Shown here piece by piece: positions 8,277 to 16,222 of a DNA stretch of 59,342 nt. Position numbers and translations under genes: made by a program. This stretch comes from a bacterium (GTDB lineage: Bacteria; Electryoneota; JAOADG01), in NCBI GenBank assembly GCA_026417415.1, contig JAOADG010000032.1, positions 1 to 59,342 of the forward strand, read 5' to 3'. The number at the start of each line of letters is the position of its first letter. The first letter of the stretch is position 1. Under the pieces are notes generated by a model. It ran no database searches and was not told where the DNA came from. It was given only the letters and a program-made list of their open reading frames with translations.

Positions 8277-8957
8277 TTGGATACTCATTCTACATCTGTA
8301 CCAGTCATAGCGATTGATGGTCCTGCCGGTTCCGGAAAAAGTTCGGTTGCGAAACGTGTTGCCGTACGTTTGGGTTTGCCTCATATTGACACTGGTGCAA
8401 TGTACCGTGCCCTAACATTGAAAGCATTGCAATCAAACATCAATCTAAATGATGGCAAAGCACTGGCAGAATTGTTAAGGGCGACGAAAATTCATTTCGG
8501 TCCTAATCAGATCACATTTTTAGATGGAATGGATGTTAGCAGCGATATTCGAGGTACTGAAGTATCTTCCTATGTAAGTCGTGTGGCGGCGCATTCTGAG
8601 GTACGAGAATGTTTAGTTTCACTTCAACGCGAAATCGGAAAACATGGTGGTGTAATGGAAGGACGTGATATTGGTACAGTGGTTTTTCCGGATGCAAAAT
8701 TAAAAGTATTTTTATATGCTTCGTTAGAAGTTCGCGCTCAAAGGCGACAAAAAGATTTACGAGATCTCCATATCTATAAAAGTTTAGAAGAAGTCATGAA
8801 AGAACTGGATGCACGTGATCGCTTCGACTCTGAACGTGAGGCCTCACCACTCCGATGTGCACCTGATGCAAAAGAATTGGATACAACCAATCTTACAATT
8901 GACGAAGTGGTTCAACAGATCGTCCAATGGGCAAAAGAAGTTGGTTTTCAGGTTTGA
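8277..8957 (+). CDS. cmk: cytidylate kinase
   Basis: Phosphorylates CMP and dCMP with ATP. The P-loop is GPAGSGKSSVAK near residue 16, followed by LPHIDTGAMYRA, MEGRDIGTVVFPDA, and the C-terminal DARDRFDSEREASPL lid region. The length of 226 aa is normal. The only plausible start in frame is TTG at 8277, because an in-frame TAA lies at 8259. AAAGG lies 23 nt upstream, too far for a good Shine-Dalgarno, so initiation is unusual here. plsC follows after 12 nt, a conserved cmk-plsC arrangement. Confidence 0.95.
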   Translation: MDTHSTSVPVIAIDGPAGSGKSSVAKRVAVRLGLPHIDTGAMYRALTLKALQSNINLNDGKALAELLRATKIHFGPNQITFLDGMDVSSDIRGTEVSSYVSRVAAHSEVRECLVSLQREIGKHGGVMEGRDIGTVVFPDAKLKVFLYASLEVRAQRRQKDLRDLHIYKSLEEVMKELDARDRFDSEREASPLRCAPDAKELDTTNLTIDEVVQQIVQWAKEVGFQV

Positions 8958-8969
8958 ACATAGTCCTTT

Positions 8970-9617
8970 ATGCTTTACGGTAAAATGAGGTTAGGTTATC
9001 GTATTGTAAAAGAGTTTGCTCATGTTTTGCTTACCTTTTTTGCTGGCAAAAAAGTAGTTGGATTAGAAAATGTTCCATTAAGTGGTCCACTTTGGATTGT
9101 TAGCAATCACCAATCTAATGTCGATCCACCACTGATAGGTTCTACTATACCACGTGAAATTTTTTATGCAGCAAAACGGAGTTTATTTCGTGGTTTGTTG
9201 GGTAAATTGATCACTTACCTTAACGCTGTTCCTGTCAATAGAACCGGTTTTGATAAAGATATGGTGCGAAGATTAACTCGCGAAGTGAACAATGGAAATG
9301 CGGTTCTTATTTTTCCAGAAGGAACACGATCTTTAGATGGCACCTTTTTACCGATTAAACCCGGCTTAGGGATGTTATTTCTTTTAGCACCAGCACCTGT
9401 TTTACCTATCCGTGTAGAAGGGAGCTGGCAACTGGATAAAAAACGATTACGAAAAGAACCTTTGATAGTATATATTGGAAATATCATTTCGGCAGAAGAA
9501 CTCTTAGACGTATCCAAACAAGCCACAGACAAACATCAAGCAATCACAGAGTTTGTATTTCAACGAATCCGCCAAATGGGAAATGGCAATCCCTATCGTG
9601 CGGCTAAAAGCGAATAA
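8970..9617 (+). CDS. plsC: 1-acyl-sn-glycerol-3-phosphate acyltransferase
   Basis: Acylates lysophosphatidic acid to phosphatidic acid at the inner membrane. Motifs: the catalytic NHQSNVD (NHx4D block) near residue 48, AAKRSLF, FPEGTRSLDG and a late VLPIRVEGSW segment. The N-terminus is hydrophobic (IVKEFAHVLLTFFAG). The length of 215 aa is typical of short PlsC proteins. It is co-directional with cmk, 12 nt downstream, and probably cotranscribed with it. Confidence 0.92.
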   Translation: MLYGKMRLGYRIVKEFAHVLLTFFAGKKVVGLENVPLSGPLWIVSNHQSNVDPPLIGSTIPREIFYAAKRSLFRGLLGKLITYLNAVPVNRTGFDKDMVRRLTREVNNGNAVLIFPEGTRSLDGTFLPIKPGLGMLFLLAPAPVLPIRVEGSWQLDKKRLRKEPLIVYIGNIISAEELLDVSKQATDKHQAITEFVFQRIRQMGNGNPYRAAKSE

Positions 9618-9677
9618 ATAAAGGATACGTATCAATTGTATTATTAACAAACCGTTGTTCATAAAGGGAATCTTTTT

Positions 9678-11507
9678 ATGTTAAATATTGAAGTCCTTCC
9701 AGAAGAGGTAAGAAATTCATTACGCTTTCAACTTGAGAACAAATTAGTTGAAAATGAATCTGTTTTTGAATCCGAAGTTCAACGAATTATTGCTATAATC
9801 AAAGAACTGGCCGAATATGATGGGAAACTGCGTACTTCGGCAAGGTTCTGTTTAGAATACTTTGAGAAATATGAAACTCTTTCTACCATCTTAGATAAAT
9901 TGAGTATTTACCGCACTTTGGATGAATCCATTGATACACGAAAAACGGGAACTGCAAGTGCTTTTTACTCCAGAATTTCACCTTACTTTACTCAATTGGT
10001 TTTTGCGGATTTAGAGTTACAAGAAATTGATGAAAATACATGGAATAAATGGTGTGAAGAACTTCCGAAACTTCGGCTCTATTCGGACTATATGAGAAAA
10101 TTGTGGCGAGTTAAACCTCACACACTTTCAAGAAAAGAAGAAGAATTGTTGACCCGACTAACACCTTTGCTTACCCAATGGCAAAAGGATTTGTACCAAC
10201 AATTGGTACTTCGTGCAAAATTTGAAGAGTTTGATGTAGATGGAAAAAAACTCCATTCAATGCGAGATTATAGCATTTTAATGTTACACAAAGACCGTTC
10301 TTTACGTGAGCGCGCTTGGAAAGCGTATTTCCAAGGTTATAGTACACAACGGGATCTTTTTGCTTTCGCATTGTACCGTGTAGCAGTGACTAACAATACC
10401 AAAGCCCAATTGTCAAACTTTCAAGATGCCTTAGAAAAACAAGCGTTTTATCTTGAATTCACTCCTCGGCAAGTTGAAAATCTATGGGTTGGTGTAGAAA
10501 AAATGACACCACTTTTAAGAAGATATCAGTTGGCGGACTTAGAACGTAAGCAAAAAATTCTTCAACTCTCAGAGGTAGAACCCTGGGATATGGAGCAAGA
10601 AGGACAACAGTTTGATCCGCCCTTGTATCCTGCCCTTCAAGCATTTGATTACATTACCGAAGCATTAAACTTGTTGGGTGACAAGGTCGTCACTGAATTA
10701 AAGAATTTACTCAATCCACAAAGTGGTAGAGTAGATATGTATGGTGGACCATACCGCCGACCGGGCGCTTTTTCCATCAATTCAGGATCATTTCCCGGCT
10801 TCTTTTACTTGGATCAGTACCACGGTACTTTTGATCAGGTGCGCACCATCGCTCACGAAGCCGGTCATACCGTGCACCATACTTTAATGGCACAAAAAGG
10901 GCTTCCATCTTATACAAACCACGGTCCTTCCTACGTCACTGAAACTGCGGCGATGACTTTTGAAGAAATACTCAATCAATTTCTATTAGACCACGAAACC
11001 GATGAGAAAACGAAAGATTATCTATGGAGAAAACAATTGTCTGATTTAATGACTACTCCTCGAATAGGGTGGGTAGCCAAATTTGAAGCCAGCATTTACC
11101 AAAAAGCGCTTGAACAAGAATTTAGTGGCAAAGGACCTTTACAACCGGACGAGTGGGATGAACTGGCTGTACCCGCAGTATCTGCACTGAGCATTTTCTA
11201 TCCAAAATACAAAGAACCCTTAGCGATTTGGCAGCGCATACATCATTACTATACAGTACCTCTTTACAACCTGAACTACCTTATCTCTAAGCTACTGACC
11301 TACGAAATCACGAGCCGATTATTCCAAGATCCTTCATTCGCTAAATCAATCACAGAATTGTTTTCCCATCCTTTCGATCGGCCGCCGTATCAAATCATTT
11401 TGAATACTGTGGGAATTGATTTTAATCGTGATGATTGGTTTAATCAAGCTCTTGTCCAGATGGAAAAACAAGTCGCTCATTTTGAAGTGTATGTTCGTTC
11501 AATGTAA
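9678..11507 (+). CDS. pepF: M3-family oligoendopeptidase (PepF-like)
   Basis: A 609-aa zinc endopeptidase that cleaves oligopeptides in the cytoplasm; there is no signal peptide. The catalytic zinc motif HEAGH lies in TIAHEAGHTVHHTL near residue 395, with the third ligand expected in the ETAAMTFEEIL segment ~25 residues later. The RRPGAFSINSG and PGFFYLDQYHGT segments match oligoendopeptidase F. The size matches PepF (about 600 aa). The gene follows plsC after 60 nt and is closed by a strong hairpin terminator at 11529. Confidence 0.92.
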   Translation: MLNIEVLPEEVRNSLRFQLENKLVENESVFESEVQRIIAIIKELAEYDGKLRTSARFCLEYFEKYETLSTILDKLSIYRTLDESIDTRKTGTASAFYSRISPYFTQLVFADLELQEIDENTWNKWCEELPKLRLYSDYMRKLWRVKPHTLSRKEEELLTRLTPLLTQWQKDLYQQLVLRAKFEEFDVDGKKLHSMRDYSILMLHKDRSLRERAWKAYFQGYSTQRDLFAFALYRVAVTNNTKAQLSNFQDALEKQAFYLEFTPRQVENLWVGVEKMTPLLRRYQLADLERKQKILQLSEVEPWDMEQEGQQFDPPLYPALQAFDYITEALNLLGDKVVTELKNLLNPQSGRVDMYGGPYRRPGAFSINSGSFPGFFYLDQYHGTFDQVRTIAHEAGHTVHHTLMAQKGLPSYTNHGPSYVTETAAMTFEEILNQFLLDHETDEKTKDYLWRKQLSDLMTTPRIGWVAKFEASIYQKALEQEFSGKGPLQPDEWDELAVPAVSALSIFYPKYKEPLAIWQRIHHYYTVPLYNLNYLISKLLTYEITSRLFQDPSFAKSITELFSHPFDRPPYQIILNTVGIDFNRDDWFNQALVQMEKQVAHFEVYVRSM

Positions 11508-11528
11508 TCTTATCAGTGTAAACTTAGA

Positions 11529-11560
11529 AAAACGCCTGCTTTACAAAAAGCAGGCGTTTT
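11529..11560. terminator. bidirectional terminator between pepF and the minus-strand cupin operon
   Basis: A 14-bp perfect stem, AAAACGCCTGCTTT (11529-11542) with AAAGCAGGCGTTTT (11547-11560), and a 4-nt loop. A/T tracts flank both sides, so it can stop transcription from pepF and from the convergent gene ending at 11563. Confidence 0.88.
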
Positions 11561-11562
11561 GT

Positions 11563-11748
11563 CTAATTGACCTTGGGTAAAAAAATGATGTAATAAAGAA
11601 CATACAACCACGAAAAAAGTCCGTGAATGATAGCCCAAATTACGGAATGATTGATAGACCATGAAATACAAATGGCTAAAGCACTACCAAAACTTATACC
11701 GGTTTTAATACTGGATTTTACGTAAGTACCACTTCTTTCGTAAAGCAT
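11563..11748 (-). CDS. small two-helix membrane protein, unknown function
   Basis: A 61-aa protein with the start set at MLYERSGTYVK. An earlier in-frame ATG at 11823 would overlap the preceding gene by 50 nt, whereas the chosen start leaves a 25-nt gap and has GAGGAG just upstream, although only 3 nt away. Two hydrophobic segments are visible: SFGSALAICISWSI and IWAIIHGLFSWLYVLYYIIF. Similar short proteins with an SFGSALA...WAIIHG pattern occur widely in Bacteroidota as hypotheticals. It is the last gene of the cupin-DUF721 run. Confidence 0.65.
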   Translation of the reverse strand: MLYERSGTYVKSSIKTGISFGSALAICISWSINHSVIWAIIHGLFSWLYVLYYIIFLPKVN

Positions 11749-11773
11749 CGTCTCCTCATCTTTAATGCGTTTT

Positions 11774-12061
11774 CTAAATAAAGAAAATTTGTTTAACTGA
11801 GTGATTTGAGTATTGATTGACACGTTGTAAAAGTTCTTCTTGATTTAATTCTGCTTCGTGTCTCCATTCTGCTGAATCGACTCGAATTACTAACCTTCCT
11901 TTTTCAAACGAAATCGGTTCAAAATGGCTACCAAAATTATTTCCAAAAATTTGTTTTTTGTGCTTACGAAAGGCAGCCAACAAGTAACCATCATACAAAT
12001 CAAAGCGTATTAACGTTTTTTCAATCAATGAACCAATAGGTTTAAATTTGCTGGATGACAT
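11774..12061 (-). CDS. DUF721 / DciA-like protein
   Basis: A 95-aa protein built of an N-terminal helix (SKFKPIGSLIEKTLIRFDLYDGYLLAAFRK in parts) and a short beta region with FEKGRLVIRVDSAEWRHEAELNQEELLQRVN. The GRLVIRVDSAEWRHEL-type motif is the hallmark of DUF721. Some DUF721 proteins (DciA) load the replicative helicase; dnaA lies about 1.7 kb away, which fits but does not prove such a role. It begins 10 nt after the cupin gene stop. Confidence 0.75.
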   Translation of the reverse strand: MSSSKFKPIGSLIEKTLIRFDLYDGYLLAAFRKHKKQIFGNNFGSHFEPISFEKGRLVIRVDSAEWRHEAELNQEELLQRVNQYSNHSVKQIFFI

Positions 12062-12071
12062 CTTGCATTTT

Positions 12072-12491
12072 CTACAAATTTGGAAGAATGATTTCTTCTT
12101 TCACTCGATCCGGATGGATCGGGTCGTACGATTTAGAACCAAACGCAATTGCAATAGCAGCCACTAATCCATCGTTCCTTAATGCATGCGGTACATTGGG
12201 TGGAATTACGTACAAAGTCGTCGCAGGCAGTGGATTTTCTTTGAAAAGTAATTCCTCTTCTTTCCATGCTACCGTTATTCTTCCGAACAAGGGAAAGATA
12301 ATTTCTGTGGTCTCTTGATGGTAATGGTTTCCACGAATGGTATTCGGTTCTAATGAAACGATATGGATATCTTCTATTGGAGAAATGTATTCTTTAAGAA
12401 TTGGCATGAGTTGAATTAGCCAACCTCGCTCTTTCTGTTCAATTCGTTTGTCCGATAGAAAAAGTCGTATTACTTTCTTCTGTTCATTCAT
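12072..12491 (-). CDS. cupin-domain protein
   Basis: A 139-aa single-domain cupin. The metal-binding first motif is RGNHYHQETTEIIFPLFG (residues ~54-71) and the second is VIPPNVPHALRND; the family binds a divalent metal through the histidines and a glutamate. Its fold resembles small sugar-nucleotide epimerase-like and dioxygenase-like cupins, and the substrate is unknown. It leads the minus-strand run cupin-DUF721-small membrane protein. GGAG lies 5 nt before the ATG, inside a palindrome shared with the divergent gene. Confidence 0.8.
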   Translation of the reverse strand: MNEQKKVIRLFLSDKRIEQKERGWLIQLMPILKEYISPIEDIHIVSLEPNTIRGNHYHQETTEIIFPLFGRITVAWKEEELLFKENPLPATTLYVIPPNVPHALRNDGLVAAIAIAFGSKSYDPIHPDRVKEEIILPNL

Positions 12492-12492
12492 A

Positions 12493-12500
12493 GGAGCTCC
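12493..12500. promoter_or_regulatory. palindromic Shine-Dalgarno serving two divergent genes
   Basis: GGAGCTCC is its own reverse complement. On the minus strand it puts GGAG 5 nt before the cupin ATG (12491). On the plus strand it puts GGAG 10 nt before the saccharopine-dehydrogenase-like ATG (12507). Only 15 bases separate the two start codons. Confidence 0.6.
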
Positions 12501-12506
12501 ATTCCA

Positions 12507-13715
12507 ATGAGATACTGGGTATTAGGATGTGGCCGTATCGGCATATCAGCAGTTTACTATTTAATCATTAACGAACCAAATGCTTCCATTGTTGTAACGG
12601 ATTCGAGTGTCGCTGTTTTACGATCAGCCCCCGATAAATTGATACGATCAGGGGTATCACGAGAAACCATTGAATCCCGAGTGACATTTTTACCACTTGA
12701 TGGTACGACTGGTTTAAGTGAAAAACTGGAAGCAGGAGATGTAATCCTTTCTTGTCTTCCTTATAGTTTGAATTTTGGTGCAGCACAAACTGCGGTGAAC
12801 TGTGGTTGTCACTATGCAGATTTGGGTGGAAATATTGATGTAACCTCCGAAGTTTTGTCATTACATCCCTTGGCAAAAGAACGTGGTGTAACCCTTATAC
12901 CGGATTGTGGATTAGCACCGGGTCTGGTAGGAATTTTAGCGATGGATGGTATTCCACTTTTTGATGAAGTGGACTCGGTTAAACTTCGTGTCGGCGGTTT
13001 ACCTCAAACACCAGAAGGTCCTTTTAAGTACTCATTGGTTTTTTCTTCCGAAGGTTTGGTCAATGAATATGTGGAACCTGCGTTAGCATTGCGGAATTAT
13101 GAAATTCGTCAACTACCACCCATGAGCGAACTAGAAGATATTCCTTTTTCACCACCTTGGGGACACTTGGAAGCATTTACTACTTCCGGTGGAACCTCCA
13201 CCTTACCAAAAACCTTACGTGGTAAAGTTCGGAATTTAGATTACAAAACGGTACGATACCCGGGTCATTGTGAAAAGGTACGGACCTTGTTGGATTGTGG
13301 GCTTGCCGATCAGACCATATGGAATGTTCCGAGTGGCAGTGTTAGGCCACGTGAAATCTTAGAAGAAATCTTTAGACGTACCTGTCCTGCAGATCAACCG
13401 GATGTGGTCTTATTGCGTGTTGAACTCAAAGGAATGTTTCAGCATCAAGAACGTCGTGTTATTTACGAAATGATTGATATGTTTGACCGTTCTACTGGTT
13501 TCAGTGCAATGCAGCGTACCACTGGGTTTCCATTGGCGATTATTGGTGCTATGATTGGGAATCAAATCATTACTGAGCGTGGTGCACTTCATCAAGAACT
13601 GGTTGTCCCTGCGGAACCTTTGTTAATTCAACTGGCGAAGATGGGTGTTAAAATCACGCGGAGTGTTCACCCGTCGTTAGACGATGAACCTTCTGTTTAT
13701 CAACGAGAGGTGTAA
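12507..13715 (+). CDS. saccharopine dehydrogenase-family oxidoreductase
   Basis: A 402-aa NAD(P)-dependent enzyme. An N-terminal Rossmann fold starts immediately (MRYWVLGCGRIGISAVYYL), with IVVTDSS as the second strand and DVILSCLPYSLNFGAAQTAVNCG typical of the family. The middle holds the CHYADLGGNIDV and IPDCGLAPGLVGILAMDG segments, then the catalytic-domain stretch with PFKYSLVFSSEGLVNEY and DYKTVRYPGHCEK. These features fit lysine 6-dehydrogenase or saccharopine reductase relatives. The exact amino-acid substrate is not determined. It is a single gene converging on dnaA with 10 nt between stops and no terminator hairpin. Confidence 0.87.
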   Translation: MRYWVLGCGRIGISAVYYLIINEPNASIVVTDSSVAVLRSAPDKLIRSGVSRETIESRVTFLPLDGTTGLSEKLEAGDVILSCLPYSLNFGAAQTAVNCGCHYADLGGNIDVTSEVLSLHPLAKERGVTLIPDCGLAPGLVGILAMDGIPLFDEVDSVKLRVGGLPQTPEGPFKYSLVFSSEGLVNEYVEPALALRNYEIRQLPPMSELEDIPFSPPWGHLEAFTTSGGTSTLPKTLRGKVRNLDYKTVRYPGHCEKVRTLLDCGLADQTIWNVPSGSVRPREILEEIFRRTCPADQPDVVLLRVELKGMFQHQERRVIYEMIDMFDRSTGFSAMQRTTGFPLAIIGAMIGNQIITERGALHQELVVPAEPLLIQLAKMGVKITRSVHPSLDDEPSVYQREV

Positions 13716-13725
13716 GGAGATTCTA

Positions 13726-15141
13726 TTAGATTGCAAGCCCTTGTTCGGCTTGTCGCCGGTACGATTCAATTTTATTCTTGAAGTCCAAATCGTTTTCACA
13801 TCTTTGCCGAATGGTGTCACGTGCATGCATAATGGTGGTATGATCTCTACCTCCCAACTTTGCACCAATACTATTCAATGATAATCCCGTTAGTTCACAA
13901 GCGATTGCCATCACCACCATTCGCGCTTCAGCAATGGGTTGTCGCCTGGTTTTATCGGCAAGTAGATCGGGATGGATGTTGTAATCTTTACAAACAATTT
14001 CAATAATCCGCTCTATGGATACTTTACTTTGTTTTCTTTCTAACAAATCGTGAACCGCTCTTCTTGCAGTTGCAACGGTCAATTCACCCTTGGTAAAATC
14101 AGAAATGGCTAACAATCGTACAATTGCACCTCGTAAATTCCGCACATTAGAAGTAATATGAGTGGCTAAAAATTCTTCCACATCTTTAGGTAGGGATAAC
14201 CCTTCTTTTTCTGCCCATACTCTTAAAATCGCAATTCTGGTTTCATAGGCAGGTGGTAAAACCTCTACCACTAAACCTTGGGAAAATCTACTTCTTAATC
14301 GTTCATCTAATCCATCCAATTCACGAGGTGGTCGGTCACTGGTCATCACAATTTGTTTTCCAGCATTGATCAAACTATTAAAGGTATGAAAGAATTGTCT
14401 TTGAGTTTGTTCTCGACCAATTAAAAATTGCACATCATCCACTAAAAGAATGGTAGCGTTTGCATATTGATCCGCAAAATCTAATTTTTTATCGTGTTGT
14501 ACCGCTCGGATAAAATCCGCAGTAAATTGCTCGCTGGTAGTTAAAATCGGTACACAGTGAGGATGTAATTCCAAAGCCAACCCTGCTATGGCGTGTAGCA
14601 AATGGGTTTTTCCTAATCCGACACCACCGTGGATTAACAATGGATTAAACTTACTACCCCCCGGAGAGTTTGCTACCGCCAACGCAGCCGAACGTGCGAT
14701 CCTTGAACCTTCATCCGCGATATAAGTATCAAAGGTACACTCTTTCATAATTTTCATGCTTATGGCTGGAAGTTCACGTTTGGGCGGTTCACGTAACTGA
14801 AGGACTTCTTGAGTGACAACAGGTTTGGAAACAACTTTTCGGATAGAATGGGTGATTTCATATTGAATTTGAAATCCCACACCTAACACCAATTCTATCG
14901 ATTCACGAATTGCTTCGCTAAAGTTGGAGATGACCCATTCCTTATGAAATTCTGAAGGTATAGCAACGACAATTTTTTCATCTTCAATTTCTAAACGAAG
15001 CGGTAACAATGGTTCAAACCAAACACGAAACGCTTCGGAACCTATACGCACTGCAATTTCGTTGGTTATGCGACGCCAAATGGTTTCAATGCTCTCGTCT
15101 GCAAAGGGAATTTGTGAGGGCTTTACTACTTCTGCTGTCAT
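13726..15141 (-). CDS. dnaA: chromosomal replication initiator DnaA
   Basis: Binds DnaA boxes and melts the replication origin. Domain I (residues ~15-90) includes FRVWFEPLLPLRLE. A linker of ~40 residues follows. The AAA+ domain has Walker A GGVGLGKTHLLHA, Walker B LLVDDVQFL, sensor I MTSDRPPRELDGLDERLRSRF. Domain IV carries the DnaA-box helix-turn-helix with LGGRDHTTIMHARDTI. The length of 471 aa is normal. The start has a weak AGG close to it. Neighbours are not dnaN/recF, so the classic dnaA-dnaN cluster is absent in this lineage or lies elsewhere. Confidence 0.97.
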   Translation of the reverse strand: MTAEVVKPSQIPFADESIETIWRRITNEIAVRIGSEAFRVWFEPLLPLRLEIEDEKIVVAIPSEFHKEWVISNFSEAIRESIELVLGVGFQIQYEITHSIRKVVSKPVVTQEVLQLREPPKRELPAISMKIMKECTFDTYIADEGSRIARSAALAVANSPGGSKFNPLLIHGGVGLGKTHLLHAIAGLALELHPHCVPILTTSEQFTADFIRAVQHDKKLDFADQYANATILLVDDVQFLIGREQTQRQFFHTFNSLINAGKQIVMTSDRPPRELDGLDERLRSRFSQGLVVEVLPPAYETRIAILRVWAEKEGLSLPKDVEEFLATHITSNVRNLRGAIVRLLAISDFTKGELTVATARRAVHDLLERKQSKVSIERIIEIVCKDYNIHPDLLADKTRRQPIAEARMVVMAIACELTGLSLNSIGAKLGGRDHTTIMHARDTIRQRCENDLDFKNKIESYRRQAEQGLAI

Positions 15142-15170
15142 CCTATTTGATATTAAATTGTATGTTTTAA

Positions 15171-15214
15171 CGATAGAACCGCCCCCCTGAGGAGGAGCGG
15201 GGGGCGGGTTATCG
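15171..15214. promoter_or_regulatory. GC-rich imperfect inverted repeat in the dnaA 5' region
   Basis: CCGCCCCCC (15179-15187) pairs perfectly with GGGGGGCGG (15199-15207) around an 11-nt loop, and an outer CGATA (15171-15175) pairs with TATCG (15210-15214) across a small internal loop. It lies 30-73 nt upstream of the dnaA ATG in otherwise AT-rich sequence. No T-run follows on either strand, so it is not a standard terminator. It could be a structured leader of dnaA mRNA or a protein-binding site. Confidence 0.55.
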
Positions 15215-15293
15215 AATTGGTAAACCCCTTAACGGGGTGTAATGAGTATACATCAAGTCAAAGTCAGTGGCAAGAGTATATTGATTTACAAAC

Positions 15294-15310
15294 ATTATGG
15301 TTTTCATAAT
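15294..15310. promoter_or_regulatory. inverted repeat, possible operator
   Basis: ATTATG (15294-15299) and CATAAT (15305-15310) form a 6-bp inverted repeat with a 5-bp spacer. This is the geometry of small dimeric repressors such as Fur/PerR-like proteins, though the match to a PerR box is only partial. It could act on dnaA or on the peroxiredoxin gene 195 nt away. Confidence 0.25.
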
Positions 15311-15504
15311 AGAAATCCTTTTATCCGATTTTTCATATACTTTCTGTATCATTAAGGTACCCGACAGGTCGGAAAAAACTCTGTGAGTTCATCTATTGTA
15401 TGAAAAAACAGTCAAAGATATATTCTAAACTAAAAATTCTTTCTATTCAATACGTTCACTTTCGTATTATTACATTAGTCATTTAACCAATAAGGAGAAA
15501 ATTT

Positions 15505-16146
15505 ATGTCTGAACATCAAAATGGATGCAACTGCGAAGATTATCAAATGCCTTTACAAGTCGGTGACATTGTACCCGATATCCGTATGGATTACTATGAT
15601 CCGATTAAAAAGGACTTTGGCACATTGTCTTTAGGCGAACTACGTGAACAAGGAAAATATGTCATTCTGGTCTTCTATCCGGGAGATTTTACCTTTGTTT
15701 GCACCACTGAATTAACCGCCCTTGCTGAACAGTATGATCGCTATAAAGCATTAGGTGCTGAAGTGATTTCCGTAAGTTGTGATACCAAATTTGTTCACCT
15801 CGCCTGGCAACGCGATGAAAAACATTTACATGGAGTCAAATTCCCGATGGCTGCTGATCCAACAGGTGAGATCGCTGAATTGTTTGGTATCTATGTAGCA
15901 GATAAAGGTTATGCCAGACGGGGTACGTTTATCATTAATCCCAAAGGTGAGTTGTTAGTTAGCGAAATTCATATTGACTTTCTGGGCAGGAATATGGAAG
16001 AATTAATGCGACGTTTCAAAGCAATTCTTATGATTGCTAAGAATCCGGATAAGGCCTGTCCTTCTAAGTGGAAAGATGAAAACGATCCGTTGCTGAAGCC
16101 GGGTGCTGATTTGGTGGGTAAAGTTTCAGATACTTACAATCAATAA
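15505..16146 (+). CDS. 2-Cys peroxiredoxin (AhpC/TSA family)
   Basis: Reduces hydrogen peroxide and organic peroxides. The peroxidatic cysteine is in FYPGDFTFVCTTEL (Cys near residue 66) and the resolving cysteine in KACPSKWK near residue 191, as in typical AhpC-type Prx1 enzymes. The length of 213 aa fits. The N-terminus carries two extra cysteines (GCNCEDY) that are not part of the catalytic pair. A strong AAGGAG lies before the ATG. It is a single gene between its own upstream region and a strong terminator at 16166. No AhpF or thioredoxin partner is adjacent. Confidence 0.95.
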   Translation: MSEHQNGCNCEDYQMPLQVGDIVPDIRMDYYDPIKKDFGTLSLGELREQGKYVILVFYPGDFTFVCTTELTALAEQYDRYKALGAEVISVSCDTKFVHLAWQRDEKHLHGVKFPMAADPTGEIAELFGIYVADKGYARRGTFIINPKGELLVSEIHIDFLGRNMEELMRRFKAILMIAKNPDKACPSKWKDENDPLLKPGADLVGKVSDTYNQ

Positions 16147-16165
16147 GCAACAGCATTAGAAAGTA

Positions 16166-16197
16166 AAAAGGGACGCATTTGAAAAAGCGTCCCTTTT
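16166..16197. terminator. terminator after the peroxiredoxin gene
   Basis: An 11-bp stem, AAAAGGGACGC (16166-16176) with GCGTCCCTTTT (16187-16197), and a 10-nt loop. The T-run is part of the descending arm on the plus strand, and the mirror-image A-run allows function for the convergent YHS gene. Confidence 0.85.
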
Positions 16198-16222
16198 CTT
16201 ATTGGATGGATGGAAGGGTTGA

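Larger units (their letters stand above)
15142..15504. other. 363-bp intergenic region between dnaA and the peroxiredoxin gene
   Basis: A divergent regulatory region without a credible reading frame. It holds a GC-rich inverted repeat (15171-15214), a smaller CCCC-TTAAC-GGGG hairpin at about 15226-15238, an ATTATG-CATAAT inverted repeat (15294-15310), and short hairpins CCGACAGGTCGG and AACTCTGTGAGTT near 15360-15395. I looked for TTATNCACA DnaA boxes and found no clear one, so an origin of replication is not supported here. TATTAT at 15465-15470 could be a -10 element of the peroxiredoxin gene, without a good -35. Confidence 0.6.

Noticed and set aside
15142-15504. Origin of replication next to dnaA
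   Set aside because: I looked for a cluster of TTATNCACA-like DnaA boxes and an AT-rich unwinding block and found no box; only hairpins are present. A cumulative GC-skew over the genome would decide.
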